Source of the DNA: Marinactinospora thermotolerans DSM 45154
GTDB lineage: Bacteria; Actinomycetota; Actinomycetes; Streptosporangiales; Streptosporangiaceae
Assembly: GCF_900167435.1 (NCBI RefSeq)
Contig: NZ_FUWS01000013.1
Coordinates: forward strand, 1 to 64,000
Direction: 5' to 3'
Length of the DNA stretch: 64,000 nucleotides
Shown here: one piece after another, positions 40,444 through 48,888 of the stretch
How positions within the stretch are numbered: the first letter of the stretch is position 1
Layout: every line of letters begins with the position of its first letter
Made by a program: the position numbers and the translations under genes
Notes under the pieces: generated by a model
Told to the model about the DNA's origin: nothing
Database searches by the model: none
Seen by the model: the letters and a program-made list of their open reading frames with translations, nothing else

Positions 40444-41229
40444 TCAGACCGCCCGCGCGCTCCAACGGTCGCCCACACGCTCCACCTTCAGGGGCAGGCC
40501 GAACGTCTCGCTGAGGTTGTCGGCCGTCATGACGTACTCCAACGGCCCCGCCGCCACGACCCGCCCCTCACGCAGCAGCAGGCCGTGCGTGAATCCGGCC
40601 GGGATCTCCTCGACGTGATGGGTCACGACCGCCAGTGCCGGGGCGTCGATGTCGGCGGCCAACGTGGCCAGGCGGCGTACCAGGTCCTCGCGCCCACCCA
40701 GGTCCAACCCCGCGGCGGGCTCGTCGAGCAGCAGCAGCTCCGGGTCGGACATCAGCGACCGGGCGATCAGCACCCGTTTGCGTTCCCCCTCCGACAGCGT
40801 GCCGAACGCCCGATCGGCGAGGTGACGCGCCCCCCACTGCCCCAACATCGCATACGCACGGTCGTGGTCGGGCTGCCCGTACTCCTCCCCCCAACGGCCC
40901 AGGTAACCGTAGGAGGCGCTGATGACGAGGTCGAGGACGTTCTGGGTGTCGGGCACCTGGTTGGCGACCGCCGACCCGGCGAACCCGATGAGCGGCCGGA
41001 GCTCGAACACGTCTCCCTCGCCCATGCGTTCGCCCAGGACGTCCACCGATCCGGACGTCGGGAACAACTGCGTCGCGGCGATCCGCAACAGCGTCGTCTT
41101 GCCCGCCCCGTTGGGCCCGATGACGGCCCAGCGGTCCTCCTCCTCAACGACCCAGTCCACGTCGCGCAGCAGCTCCGCCGCCCCCCGGCGTACGCCCACA
41201 CCGCTCATGCGCAGCACATGCCCGTTCAT
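40444..41229 (-). CDS. ABC transporter ATP-binding protein (stand-alone)
   Basis: A 261-residue ATPase: Walker A IGPNGAGKTTLLRI near 38, signature TLSEGERKRVLIARSL near 143, Walker B LLLLDEPAAGLDLGG near 163 and switch His TTHHVEEIPAG near 200 (read VVTHHVEEIP). It resembles the ModF/YlmA-type stand-alone ATPases. No permease gene is close, so the partner is unknown. ATG 41229 has AAGGAG at 6 nt. It is divergent from a leaderless gene of unknown function. Confidence 0.92.
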   Translation of the reverse strand: MNGHVLRMSGVGVRRGAAELLRDVDWVVEEEDRWAVIGPNGAGKTTLLRIAATQLFPTSGSVDVLGERMGEGDVFELRPLIGFAGSAVANQVPDTQNVLDLVISASYGYLGRWGEEYGQPDHDRAYAMLGQWGARHLADRAFGTLSEGERKRVLIARSLMSDPELLLLDEPAAGLDLGGREDLVRRLATLAADIDAPALAVVTHHVEEIPAGFTHGLLLREGRVVAAGPLEYVMTADNLSETFGLPLKVERVGDRWSARAV

Positions 41230-41307
41230 CGCTCTCCTTCGTCGCGCCCGAGTAGCGAACATACTGGACGCCCCTGGTGGTCCGGCGGCCGATCTAGGCT
41301 GGCACCG

Positions 41308-42084
41308 ATGCTTCGAGAACTGTCCTCCGCACCGCTCACCGCCTGGGGGAACGCGTGGCTGTCCGGCCGGGTCGGCCTGGACGACGCGGTCGACGCGGTG
41401 GAGCGGAACACCGGTCCCCACGTCGTCGGCGCCCTCCCCGACGGCGACCCGCTCATCACGGCCGGGACTCCGCTACGCGCGGCGCTGGCCGGATTGCGCC
41501 CGCGCGGCCTGAGCGCGTTCCGGCTGTGCCTGCCGGTCCCCGGCGACCCGTTGGGGCTCGTGGGGCCGGCAGAGCTCAACAAGGCCGCGATCGAGGCCCG
41601 CGAGGCCGTACTGGTGCGCCTGGGCGACCGACAGGTGGGGCTCGTCCCCGGTGAAGACCGGCGGGGCTCATCCTACGTGGGTGTCCTCTGGACGCCCTAC
41701 CCCGCCGTCGACAGCATGCCCGAACCGCTCCCCCTGGCCGACGCCGAACACCGGCTCACCCTCGCGGTACGCGAGTCGACCGACCTGTTCGGACGGATCG
41801 ACGACATCGCCCCGTGGGGGCCCGAGGTCGTCCGGGCCCTGTCCGCCCTGCGCGACGCGGAGCGCTCCCCCACGCCGGGGCTGCCCCCGGGCCATCCCCC
41901 GCGGGCACACCGGGTCGCCGCCCTCGCCGACCGGTTGGCCGTCGTGGTCCACCTCGCCGGCGAAGACCCTGGTCGGGGACTGGACACCGCCCAGATGCGG
42001 GCGCGGCGCGAGGCACTGCGCCTCCTCGACGGCGCGGTCCGCCGGGCCAGGGTCGCCGCCTACTGTTCCGCGGTCGGCGGTTGA
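41308..42084 (+). CDS. Conserved actinobacterial protein of unknown function
   Basis: A 258-residue soluble protein. I do not recognise a catalytic family. Visible segments are SAPLTAWGNAWLSGRVGLDDAVDAVERNTG near 7-36, VPGDPLGLVGPAELNKAAIEAREAVLV near 77-103, GVLWTPYPAVDSMPEPLPLADAEHRL, and a basic C-terminus. Codon use is normal for the region. TAGGCT lies 7 nt before ATG 41308 and there is no ribosome site, so the gene looks leaderless. It is divergent from the ABC ATPase; the 78-bp gap contains both promoters. Confidence 0.8.
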   Translation: MLRELSSAPLTAWGNAWLSGRVGLDDAVDAVERNTGPHVVGALPDGDPLITAGTPLRAALAGLRPRGLSAFRLCLPVPGDPLGLVGPAELNKAAIEAREAVLVRLGDRQVGLVPGEDRRGSSYVGVLWTPYPAVDSMPEPLPLADAEHRLTLAVRESTDLFGRIDDIAPWGPEVVRALSALRDAERSPTPGLPPGHPPRAHRVAALADRLAVVVHLAGEDPGRGLDTAQMRARREALRLLDGAVRRARVAAYCSAVGG

Positions 42085-42187
42085 CCTCCGCCACAAGACG
42101 ATCAGGGTCGGGACGGTCGAAGGTCAGGGGAACGCCAGGGTCGTCTCCGGATCCCGGGCCCGACCAGACGAACCGATACTGAGAATC

Positions 42188-42817
42188 ATGGCGAACCCTC
42201 ACACCCCGGCTCCCCTCCCCGACCCAGGATCGTTGCGCGCGTCGGATGCCGACCGCGACCGTGTCGCCGCGCTGCTGGGAGAGGCCCTGGCCGAAGGCCG
42301 TCTCGACCACGACGAGCACGGTGAGCGGCTGGAGGCCGTCTACGCGGCCAAGACCATCGGCGAACTCGCGCCGTTGACCGCCGACCTGCCCGGGGGCGCG
42401 CGTCCCAGCGCGCCCGCCCCGAACCTCGTCGGCGCCGACCCGAACCTGCTCGCCTCCAGTGTCGGCTCGGAGAACATCGTCGCCGTGTTCGGCGCGGCCG
42501 AACGCAAGGAGCGCTGGCTCGTCGAACCACGCACCAACGCCTCGGTCCTCTTCGGCGGCGTCGACCTCGACCTGCGCGAGGCCGTGCTGAGCCAATCCGA
42601 GGTCGTCATCCAGTGCGCCGTGATCTTCGGCGGGCTCACGCTCACCGTCCCGCCAGGGGTACGGGTGCGCTCGAGGGTCTCCGCCTTGTTCGGCGGCGTC
42701 AGCACGGCCGAGCTGGACAACCCGGCCGCCCCGGACGCCCCCGTCGTCCTTCTCACCGGGCTGTGCATGTTCGGCGGTGTCAGCGTACGCACCCGCTCCC
42801 GCGAAGCCAAGAAGTAA
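42188..42817 (+). CDS. DUF1707 protein with C-terminal LiaF-like domain, copy 1
   Basis: A 209-residue protein. Residues 15-70 form the DUF1707 (SHOCT-like) domain: LRASDADRDRVAALLGEALAEGRLDHDEHGERLEAVYAAKTIGELAPL. Residues 95-205 form repeated beta segments (VAVFGAAERKERWLV, VLFGGVDLDLREAVL, AVIFGGLTLTVPPGV, ALFGGV, MFGGV) like the C-terminal cell-wall-stress domain of LiaF/VraT-type proteins. There is no membrane helix. ATG 42188 has no ribosome site and GATACT 7 nt ahead. It is a tandem paralogue of the next gene. Confidence 0.88.
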   Translation: MANPHTPAPLPDPGSLRASDADRDRVAALLGEALAEGRLDHDEHGERLEAVYAAKTIGELAPLTADLPGGARPSAPAPNLVGADPNLLASSVGSENIVAVFGAAERKERWLVEPRTNASVLFGGVDLDLREAVLSQSEVVIQCAVIFGGLTLTVPPGVRVRSRVSALFGGVSTAELDNPAAPDAPVVLLTGLCMFGGVSVRTRSREAKK

Positions 42818-42864
42818 TCTTGATCACACACGGACCCGTTGACCAGCCAGGAGGAAGCACCGCG

Positions 42865-43482
42865 ATGGAGCCCGACCACATCCGTGCCTCGGATGCCGAC
42901 CGTGACCGGGTCGCCGACCGGCTCCGCGAAGCACTGGCTGAGGGGCGGCTCACCCCCGAGGAGCACTCCGAACGCATCGACGCGCTGTACCGCTCCAAAA
43001 CCCTCGGCGACCTCGTCCCCATCACCGCCGACCTCCCGGCCGCCGGTGTCCCGTCCACCGACGAGCCCACCGGACTGTCCGTCTCCTCCGAGGAGGCCCA
43101 CCGGATCGCGGCCGGCGGACAGGGGCGGGAGAACATCATCGCCGTCTTCGGCGGGGCCGACCGCAAGGGCCGCTGGCTGGTCGAACCCCACACCAACGCC
43201 TCGGTCCTCTTCGGCGGCATCGACCTCGACCTGCGCGAGGCCGTGCTGAGCCGACGCGAGGTGGTGATCCAGTGCGCCGTGATCTTCGGCGGGCTCGACA
43301 TCATCGTTCCCCCCGGTGTCCGGGTGATCAACTCCACCACCGCCATCTTCGGCGGCACCAGCATGAACGGGGTCGACACCATGACCGACCCCAACTCGCC
43401 CACGATCCGGCTGACCGGGACCTGCCTGTTCGGCGGCATCGACGTCCGGGTGAAGAAACCGAAGAAGAAAAAGGCGCGGTGA
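42865..43482 (+). CDS. DUF1707 protein with C-terminal LiaF-like domain, copy 2
   Basis: A 205-residue paralogue of the preceding gene, with the same two-part plan: IRASDADRDRVADRLREALAEGRLTPEEHSERI near 6-38, then IIAVFGGADRKGRWLVE, ASVLFGGIDLDLREAVLSRREVVIQCAVIFGGLDI and ending KKPKKKKAR. Long stretches of DNA are near-identical between the copies, for example around the FGG(V/I)DLDLREAVLS segment. ATG 42865 has GGAGGAAG at 9 nt. The lysine-rich tail could contact membrane lipids or nucleic acid. Confidence 0.88.
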   Translation: MEPDHIRASDADRDRVADRLREALAEGRLTPEEHSERIDALYRSKTLGDLVPITADLPAAGVPSTDEPTGLSVSSEEAHRIAAGGQGRENIIAVFGGADRKGRWLVEPHTNASVLFGGIDLDLREAVLSRREVVIQCAVIFGGLDIIVPPGVRVINSTTAIFGGTSMNGVDTMTDPNSPTIRLTGTCLFGGIDVRVKKPKKKKAR

Positions 43483-43593
43483 CCGGCCGGCACTCGCCGG
43501 CCCCGTCCTGGTCGTCGGGAGACGATTCCCGGGGCGATTGTTCACCCACCTGACGCCCACGTCCCACAAGGCCCCCAGTACCGTGGTAGAGCC

Positions 43594-44814
43594 ATGACTC
43601 TTGCGAACTCCACGCTGCTGGTGACCGTGACCGGGCACGACCGTCCCGGTGTGAGCGCCCGGCTGCTGAGCACCCTGTCGGTCTTTCCCGTGACCCTGGT
43701 CGACCTGGAACAGGTCGTCATCGGCGGCCGCCTCGTCCTCGCCGCGCTGCTGGCCATCGATGAGCGCGTCGCCCCCGGTGTCAGCCACGAACGAGCGTTC
43801 GCCGAGGTCCGCTCGGCCGTCGAGAAGACGGCCATCGACCTGGGCATGGACGTGGAGTTCGCCGACGGCGGCGACAACGGCCGCGTCGGCGCGCTTCCCC
43901 AGGGACGGTTGCACGTGACCGTCCTCGCCGACCCGCTCCGGCCGGGCGCGCTGGGCGCCATCGCGTCGTGCGTGGCGCGCGCGGGGGCCAACATCGACCG
44001 CATCGAGCGTCTCGCCAGCTACCCCGTGACCTCCATCGAACTGGTCGTCTCGGGGGCCGAGCCCGAGCGGCTGCGCGCCGACCTCGCCTTGGAGGCGGCC
44101 ACCCAGTCGATCGACGTGGCCGTGCAGCCGGCCGGTCTGCACCGGCGCGCGAAGCACCTGGTCGTCATGGACGTCGACTCCACCCTGATCCAGGGCGAGG
44201 TCATCGAGCTCCTCGCCGAACACGCCGGCTGCGCCGAAGAGGTCGCCCGCGTGACCGAGGAGGCGATGCGCGGCGAGCTCGACTTCGAGGAGTCGCTGCG
44301 GCGCCGGGTCGCCCTCCTGGAAGGCCTCGACGCCTCCGTCATCGACGACGTCCGCGACCGGATCGTGCTGACCCCGGGGGCCCGGACGCTGATCCGCACG
44401 CTCAAGCGGCTGGGCTATGAGTGCGCGATCGTCAGTGGCGGGTTCACCCAGGTCACCGACGCCCTCGTGGAACGCCTGGGCATCGACTACTCCGCGGCCA
44501 ACACGTTGGAGATCGTGGACGGGCGGCTCACCGGCGAACTGGTCGGTCCCATCATCGACCGCAAGGGCAAGGCCATCGCGTTGGAGCGCTTCGCTGCCGA
44601 GGCCGGTGTTCCGCTCTCCCAGACCGTCGCCATCGGCGACGGCGCCAACGACCTCGACATGCTCCAGGCGGCCGGGCTGGGCGTGGCGTTCAACGCCAAG
44701 CCGGTGGTACGCGAACAGGCCGACACCTCGGTGAACGTGCCCTACCTGGACACGGTCGTCTTCCTGTTGGGCGTCTCGCGCGAGGAGATCGAGGCGGCCG
44801 ACCTCGGCCTCTGA
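43594..44814 (+). CDS. serB: Phosphoserine phosphatase with two ACT domains
   Basis: A 406-residue SerB, the last step of serine synthesis. Two ACT-like regulatory domains (LVTVTGHDRPGVSARLL near 8 and LHVTVLADPLRPGALGAIA near 106) precede the HAD domain. The HAD domain has VVMDVDSTLIQGEVIELLAEHAG near 190, SGGFTQVTDAL near 285 and GDGANDLDMLQAAGLGVAFNAKP near 347. This is the usual actinobacterial architecture. TACCGT lies 9 nt before ATG 43594, the same -10 as at 19874. CCCCG/CGGGG at 44818-44830 may end the transcript. Confidence 0.95.
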   Translation: MTLANSTLLVTVTGHDRPGVSARLLSTLSVFPVTLVDLEQVVIGGRLVLAALLAIDERVAPGVSHERAFAEVRSAVEKTAIDLGMDVEFADGGDNGRVGALPQGRLHVTVLADPLRPGALGAIASCVARAGANIDRIERLASYPVTSIELVVSGAEPERLRADLALEAATQSIDVAVQPAGLHRRAKHLVVMDVDSTLIQGEVIELLAEHAGCAEEVARVTEEAMRGELDFEESLRRRVALLEGLDASVIDDVRDRIVLTPGARTLIRTLKRLGYECAIVSGGFTQVTDALVERLGIDYSAANTLEIVDGRLTGELVGPIIDRKGKAIALERFAAEAGVPLSQTVAIGDGANDLDMLQAAGLGVAFNAKPVVREQADTSVNVPYLDTVVFLLGVSREEIEAADLGL

Positions 44815-44848
44815 GGTCCCCGAAGCGGGGTGCGGCGCCCGGCCCCGG

Positions 44849-45328
44849 TCACCGAACGGCCGGCAGGATCCGCCCGGTCCCGGTGCCGGGCGCCGCGTAG
44901 AGCCACTCCACTTCGAGGTCGACCACCGCGACGGACGCCGGGGGAAAGGGGACCGGCCCCTCCTCCATGAAGGCCGAGGCGAGCATCCCGGCCGTGGGAT
45001 TGTGCCCGACGTACAGCAGCGTCCCGACAGCGGGATCGACGAGGTTGATCAGGCCGAACACGTCATCGAGTCCGGCGCCGTAGGCGGCGTCCGAGTAGTC
45101 GGTCTCCGGCCGCGCGGCAAGGTGCCGGGCCACGAGCTCCCACGTCTGGCGGGTACGCCGCGCGGTGGAGCAGATGACCTGGTCGGGCAGGAGCCCCTCA
45201 CGGGCGAGCGCCGCCCCCACGGCCTCGGCCTGGGAGCGTCCCACGGCGGTGAGGGGGCGGTCGGCGTCTGGGCCGCCCAGCGCGGGCTCGGCCTGCGCGT
45301 GGCGCAGGATGACCAGACGCCCGTTCAC
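44849..45328 (-). CDS. SixA-like histidine phosphatase
   Basis: A 159-residue histidine-phosphatase-superfamily protein: RLVILRHAQAEP with the RHA nucleophile motif near residue 9, CSTARRTRQTWE near 53 with its arginine pair, and LLYVGHNPTAGML near 109 with the second His. SixA enzymes dephosphorylate phosphohistidine proteins; the partner is unknown. GTG 45328 has no ribosome site of its own. It overlaps the stop of a 30-residue membrane peptide gene as GTGA, so translation is probably coupled. Confidence 0.88.
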   Translation of the reverse strand: MNGRLVILRHAQAEPALGGPDADRPLTAVGRSQAEAVGAALAREGLLPDQVICSTARRTRQTWELVARHLAARPETDYSDAAYGAGLDDVFGLINLVDPAVGTLLYVGHNPTAGMLASAFMEEGPVPFPPASVAVVDLEVEWLYAAPGTGTGRILPAVR

Positions 45329-45417
45329 GGCGACAGCAGGGTGGCCACGACCGACAGCGCGGCCAGGAACAGCAGCATGGCCCCCACGATGACGGCGAGC
45401 CCTTTCATTCCGGACAT
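45325..45417 (-). CDS. 30-residue single-helix membrane peptide coupled to the SixA-like gene
   Basis: A tiny ORF starting ATG 45417 encodes MSGMKGLAVIVG, then a hydrophobic run AMLLFLAALSVVATLLSP, then stop. One transmembrane helix fills nearly the whole peptide. Its TGA overlaps the phosphatase GTG by 4 bp. No ribosome site is visible; CAGACT lies 7 nt ahead, so it may be leaderless. It could be a regulatory membrane peptide or just the leader for the phosphatase. Confidence 0.6.
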   Translation of the reverse strand: MSGMKGLAVIVGAMLLFLAALSVVATLLSP

Positions 45418-45459
45418 GGTTGCCAGTCTGCCACGTCCCCATCAGGGGCCGTATGCAGG

Positions 45460-45492
45460 TGGCGCCCCGCCCCTGTCGGGAGCGGGGCGCCA
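45460..45492 (-). terminator. Terminator of hppA
   Basis: TGGCGCCCCGC/GCGGGGCGCCA, a perfect 11-bp stem with an 11-nt loop, 18 bp past the hppA stop. Confidence 0.8.
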
Positions 45493-45510
45493 TCCGCGCG
45501 GACGGGACGA

Positions 45511-47910
45511 TCAGTCGTCGGCGCACCGCTCGCTCACGCCGGCCTCCTCGCGTTCCCTGGGCGCGGTGTCGCCGACGGCCGCCCCCGCGCCGTACGACGC
45601 CGCGGGCGCGTCCACCGCCGGCGAACCATCACGGGCGTCGGGCACCGGCGTCCCCGGCGTCTCGGTCGCCGGACGGCGCTTGGACCAGACGATCGCGCCG
45701 ACGATGACGACGACCGCCACCGTGGTGGCGACGACGCGCAGCACCATGTTGTCGGCGTAGATCACCACACTGGGCGCGATGATCAACGCCACCAGGTTCA
45801 TCACCTTCAACAGCGGGTTGATCGCCGGCCCCGCGGTGTCCTTGAACGGGTCCCCCACCGTGTCGCCGATGACGGTGGCCGCGTGGGACTCCGACCCCTT
45901 GCCCCCGTGGTGTCCGTCCTCGACCAGCTTCTTGGCGTTGTCCCACGCGCCGCCGGAGTTGGCGAGGAAGACCGCCATGAGCGCGCCGGCCGCGATCGCC
46001 CCGCCGAGGAAGGCCCCCAGCGAGGCGTAGCCGAGGGCGAAGCCGACGGCGATCGGCGTCATCACCGCGAGCAGGCCCGGGGTGATGAGCTCGCGGAGCG
46101 AGTCGCGGGTGCAGATGTCGACCACGCGCCCGTACTCGGGCTTCTCCGTTCCGTCCATGATCCCCGGCCGGGTGCGGAACTGCTCGCGCACCTCCTGCAC
46201 CACCCGTCCGGCGGCGCGCCCCACGGCCATGACCGCCAGGCCGGAGAAGAGGAACACCACGGAGGCCCCGATGATGACACCGACCAGCACGTTCGGGCGG
46301 TCGATGGAGAGGCTGAACGTGTCGGCCTGCGGACCGAGCGCGCCCTCGACCGAGGTCCGGAAGGCCCCGAACAACGCGGTCGCGGCGAGCACGGCGGTGG
46401 CGATCGCGATCCCCTTGGTGATGGCCTTGGTCGTGTTGCCGACAGCGTCCAGGCTCGTGAGGACGTCGGCTCCGGCACCCGTGACATCGCCGGACATCTC
46501 CGCGATGCCCTGGGCGTTGTCGGCCACGGGACCGAAGGTGTCCATCGCGACGATCACGCCGACCGTGGTGAGCAGGCCGGTACCGGCGAGCGCGACCGCG
46601 AACAGGCTGGTCGTGATGTCCCCGCCGCCGAGGAGGAAGGCGCTGTAGACCGCGCCGGCGATGAGCAGCGCGGAGTAGACCGCGGACTCCAGGCCCACCG
46701 AGATCCCGGACAGGATGACGGTGGCCGCGCCGGTCTCCGAACTCTCCCCGATCTCACGCACCGGCCGGCGGTTGGTCTCGGTGAAGTATCCGGTCAGCAG
46801 CTGGATCGCGGCGGCCAGCACCAGGCCGATGAGCACCGCGCCGATCGCGATGTAACGGGGGTTGCCCTCCAGCGCCGCGATCTGCGGCCCGACGCCCTCC
46901 AGGCCGGCGAAGCTCGTCGGCAGGTAGAGGAACGCCGTGACGACCACCAGGACGGCCGAGATGATCGCGGAGATGAAGAAACCCCGGTTGATCGCAGCCA
47001 TGGCGTTCTTGTCCCTGGCGCGGGGCGCGACGACGAAGATGCCGATCACCGCGGTGATGACACCGATCATCGGGACGAGGAGGGGGAAGACCAGCCCCTC
47101 GACGCCGAAGGCGACCCGGCCGAGGATCAGCGAGGCGACGAGCACCACGGCGTAGGACTCGAACAGGTCGGCGGCCATGCCCGCGCAGTCGCCGACGTTG
47201 TCGCCCACGTTGTCGGCGATGGTGGCCGCGTTGCGCGGGTCGTCCTCGGGGATGCCCTGCTCGACCTTGCCGACAAGGTCGGCGCCGACGTCGGCCGCCT
47301 TGGTGAAGATGCCCCCGCCCACGCGCATGAACATCGCGAGCAGCGCGGCACCGAACCCGAAGCCCTCGAGCACGATCGGCGCGTCGCCCCGGTAGACGAG
47401 TACCACGATCGCCGCGCCGAGCAGTCCGAGCCCGACCGTGAACATTCCGGCGACGCCACCGGTGCGGAACGCGATCCGCATGGCCGCGTGTTCACCGCCC
47501 TCACGCGCCGCCGCGGCGACCCTGACATTTCCCCGCACCGCAAGCCACATTCCGATGAATCCGGTCAGGGCAGAGAAAACGGCACCCAGCGCGAAGAAGA
47601 GCGAACGACCGTAACGGACCCATTCGGAATCCGCCGGCAGGAAGAGGAGAAGGATGGGAATGGCGATGACGAAAACGATCAGGGTGCGGAACTGGCGTTT
47701 GAGATACGCCGCCGCCCCCTCTTGGACCGCGAGCGCGATGCCCTGCATCCGCTCGGTCCCCTGGCCTGCGGCCAGAACCTCACGCACGAGCATCCCGGCG
47801 ACGGCGAGCGCGAGCAGCGCCACCACCAGGACCACCATGACCAGTGTGAGGTTCATGCCGTCCAGGACCAGTGCCGTGCCGCCGTCGGCGGCCAGGTTGA
47901 GCCCAGACAA
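45511..47910 (-). CDS. hppA: Membrane-bound proton-translocating pyrophosphatase (K+-independent)
   Basis: A 799-residue membrane pyrophosphatase with about 16 helices. The active-site stretch DVGADLVGKVEQGIPEDDPRN is near residue 205, followed by ADNVGDNVGDCAGMAADLFE. GNTTKAITKG near 485 has Lys where K+-dependent enzymes have Ala, so this is the K+-independent proton type. The late DNAKKLVEDG and GDTVGDPFKDTAGPAINPL motifs are present. I start at TTG 47910 because AAGGAGGA lies 5 nt ahead of it; the open frame extends 44 codons further up without support. The long acidic C-terminal tail is not usual. Confidence 0.95.
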   Translation of the reverse strand: MSGLNLAADGGTALVLDGMNLTLVMVVLVVALLALAVAGMLVREVLAAGQGTERMQGIALAVQEGAAAYLKRQFRTLIVFVIAIPILLLFLPADSEWVRYGRSLFFALGAVFSALTGFIGMWLAVRGNVRVAAAAREGGEHAAMRIAFRTGGVAGMFTVGLGLLGAAIVVLVYRGDAPIVLEGFGFGAALLAMFMRVGGGIFTKAADVGADLVGKVEQGIPEDDPRNAATIADNVGDNVGDCAGMAADLFESYAVVLVASLILGRVAFGVEGLVFPLLVPMIGVITAVIGIFVVAPRARDKNAMAAINRGFFISAIISAVLVVVTAFLYLPTSFAGLEGVGPQIAALEGNPRYIAIGAVLIGLVLAAAIQLLTGYFTETNRRPVREIGESSETGAATVILSGISVGLESAVYSALLIAGAVYSAFLLGGGDITTSLFAVALAGTGLLTTVGVIVAMDTFGPVADNAQGIAEMSGDVTGAGADVLTSLDAVGNTTKAITKGIAIATAVLAATALFGAFRTSVEGALGPQADTFSLSIDRPNVLVGVIIGASVVFLFSGLAVMAVGRAAGRVVQEVREQFRTRPGIMDGTEKPEYGRVVDICTRDSLRELITPGLLAVMTPIAVGFALGYASLGAFLGGAIAAGALMAVFLANSGGAWDNAKKLVEDGHHGGKGSESHAATVIGDTVGDPFKDTAGPAINPLLKVMNLVALIIAPSVVIYADNMVLRVVATTVAVVVIVGAIVWSKRRPATETPGTPVPDARDGSPAVDAPAASYGAGAAVGDTAPREREEAGVSERCADD

Positions 47911-48206
47911 TCCGTCCTCCTTGAGACGGGCACATCGCGCCCCGCGCTTTCGCGTGCCGCCGTCCGGAGCTGGGCACCGAAGGTGACCCGACGGCACACG
48001 GTGCAGGGTCGTGTGGGTGCCACCACTTACGGAAACAGCCAACTGGTGTCACCGCGCACGGCGGCACCAGTGTGCCGGGATTCTACGCACCACCGTCGCA
48101 AAAAGTGAGGGCCTGACGCCATTTTCCACGCCACACAGGGGATATGTGATCACTCGGTGATCTAAAGAGTCCGACAATTATCGGTATAAATGTCCTTTAT
48201 TTACAT
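47911..48206. other. Upstream region of hppA with a leader hairpin
   Basis: This stretch holds the hppA 5' region. A TAGAAT -10-like hexamer lies at 48085-48080 on the minus strand. ACTGGTG/CACCAGT arms with inner CCG/CGG (48042-48071) form a hairpin in the leader. Beyond 48110 the sequence turns AT-rich. No gene is seen. Confidence 0.4.
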
Positions 48207-48234
48207 TTGTCACTTAAAATGATTAAGGTGACAA
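48207..48234 (+). promoter_or_regulatory. AT-rich promoter with 28-bp palindrome
   Basis: TTGTCAC plus TTAA on the left pairs with TTAA plus GTGACAA on the right (48207-48234, one bulged base). The left arm doubles as a -35 (TTGTCA), and GACAAT at 48230-48235 is a -10 at 17-bp spacing. It sits 30 bp before the ORF at 48264. Confidence 0.6.
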
Positions 48235-48263
48235 TAGTGATAAAGGGAACATAAAGGAGAAAG

Positions 48264-48416
48264 ATGGCGATAACCTCTATCGCTCCGCCACGCGGCACAG
48301 CGGCCTCGAGGCCGGGCGGCGTGGAACGAAGACGAGAGCGCCCCTACAGCAGACCAGGATCACGGCCGTCCGGCCACACGTTCGAGGAAATGTGGACTAC
48401 ACCACATCGCGAGTAA
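48264..48416 (+). CDS. Candidate 50-residue small protein
   Basis: ATG 48264 follows an excellent ribosome site (AAAGGAGAAAG) and the palindromic promoter just upstream. The product starts MAITSIAPPRGTAASRPGGV, has a run of arginines (ERRRERPYSRP) and ends TFEEMWTTPHRE before TAA. It is basic, with no membrane helix and no known family. Its last 20 bp overlap the convergent DUF309 gene. A stable hairpin (CGGCCTCGAGGCCG, 48300-48313) lies inside it. It could be a small DNA- or RNA-binding protein or a leader peptide. Confidence 0.5.
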   Translation: MAITSIAPPRGTAASRPGGVERRRERPYSRPGSRPSGHTFEEMWTTPHRE

Positions 48417-48888
48417 GGGTCAACCGCAGTCGAGCGGGATCGACCGATGTCTCCGGATCCGCGGCGATGTGATCCGCCACCGCGCGCCCGTGCGCCGCGA
48501 CACCGGGCGCGTCGATCCGGTAGGGAGCACGCGCGCCATAGGCCGCCACCCGTTCGGCGCCCCGGCGCAGCAACCGGACCGCGCCGGCCACGTTGCCCCG
48601 CTGGGCGTGGGTGAGACCGACCGCCACCTGGGCCAGCCCCCGCCACAGCTCCCGCTCCGGTTCCGGCGCGGCCTTCCACACCGCCTCCAGCACCTCGTGC
48701 GCGTGGAAGGCATACCCTTCGTCCAGCAGACGCTGAGCCTCGGCCAGCCCCTCCTCCGGCGTGAACACCGCGTCGTCGGGCACCCGCGGCACACCGGGGG
48801 AGCCATAGGGCAGAGGCCGTCCGAAACGATCCCTCGGCCGTTGGTTCTGCGCACGCCCCGCAGAATCGCGATCGCGGTCGGCGGTCAT
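48397..48888 (-). CDS. DUF309-family protein
   Basis: A 163-residue helical protein. The DUF309 signature is FHAHEVLEAVWKAAPEPERELWRGLAQVAVGLTHAQRGNVAGAVRLLRRGAERV (about residues 60-112), with the conserved HEVLE and QRGN parts. The function is unknown; members are small helical bundles found in many bacteria. The N-terminal 40 residues are polar and basic. ATG 48888 overlaps the stop of the hydrolase gene as ATGA, so the two are translated together. Confidence 0.9.
   Translation of the reverse strand: MTADRDRDSAGRAQNQRPRDRFGRPLPYGSPGVPRVPDDAVFTPEEGLAEAQRLLDEGYAFHAHEVLEAVWKAAPEPERELWRGLAQVAVGLTHAQRGNVAGAVRLLRRGAERVAAYGARAPYRIDAPGVAAHGRAVADHIAADPETSVDPARLRLTLTRDVV

Noticed and set aside
45883-48108. 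A 741-codon plus-strand frame opposite hppA.
   Set aside because: Same artefact; the pyrophosphatase motifs are on the minus strand.
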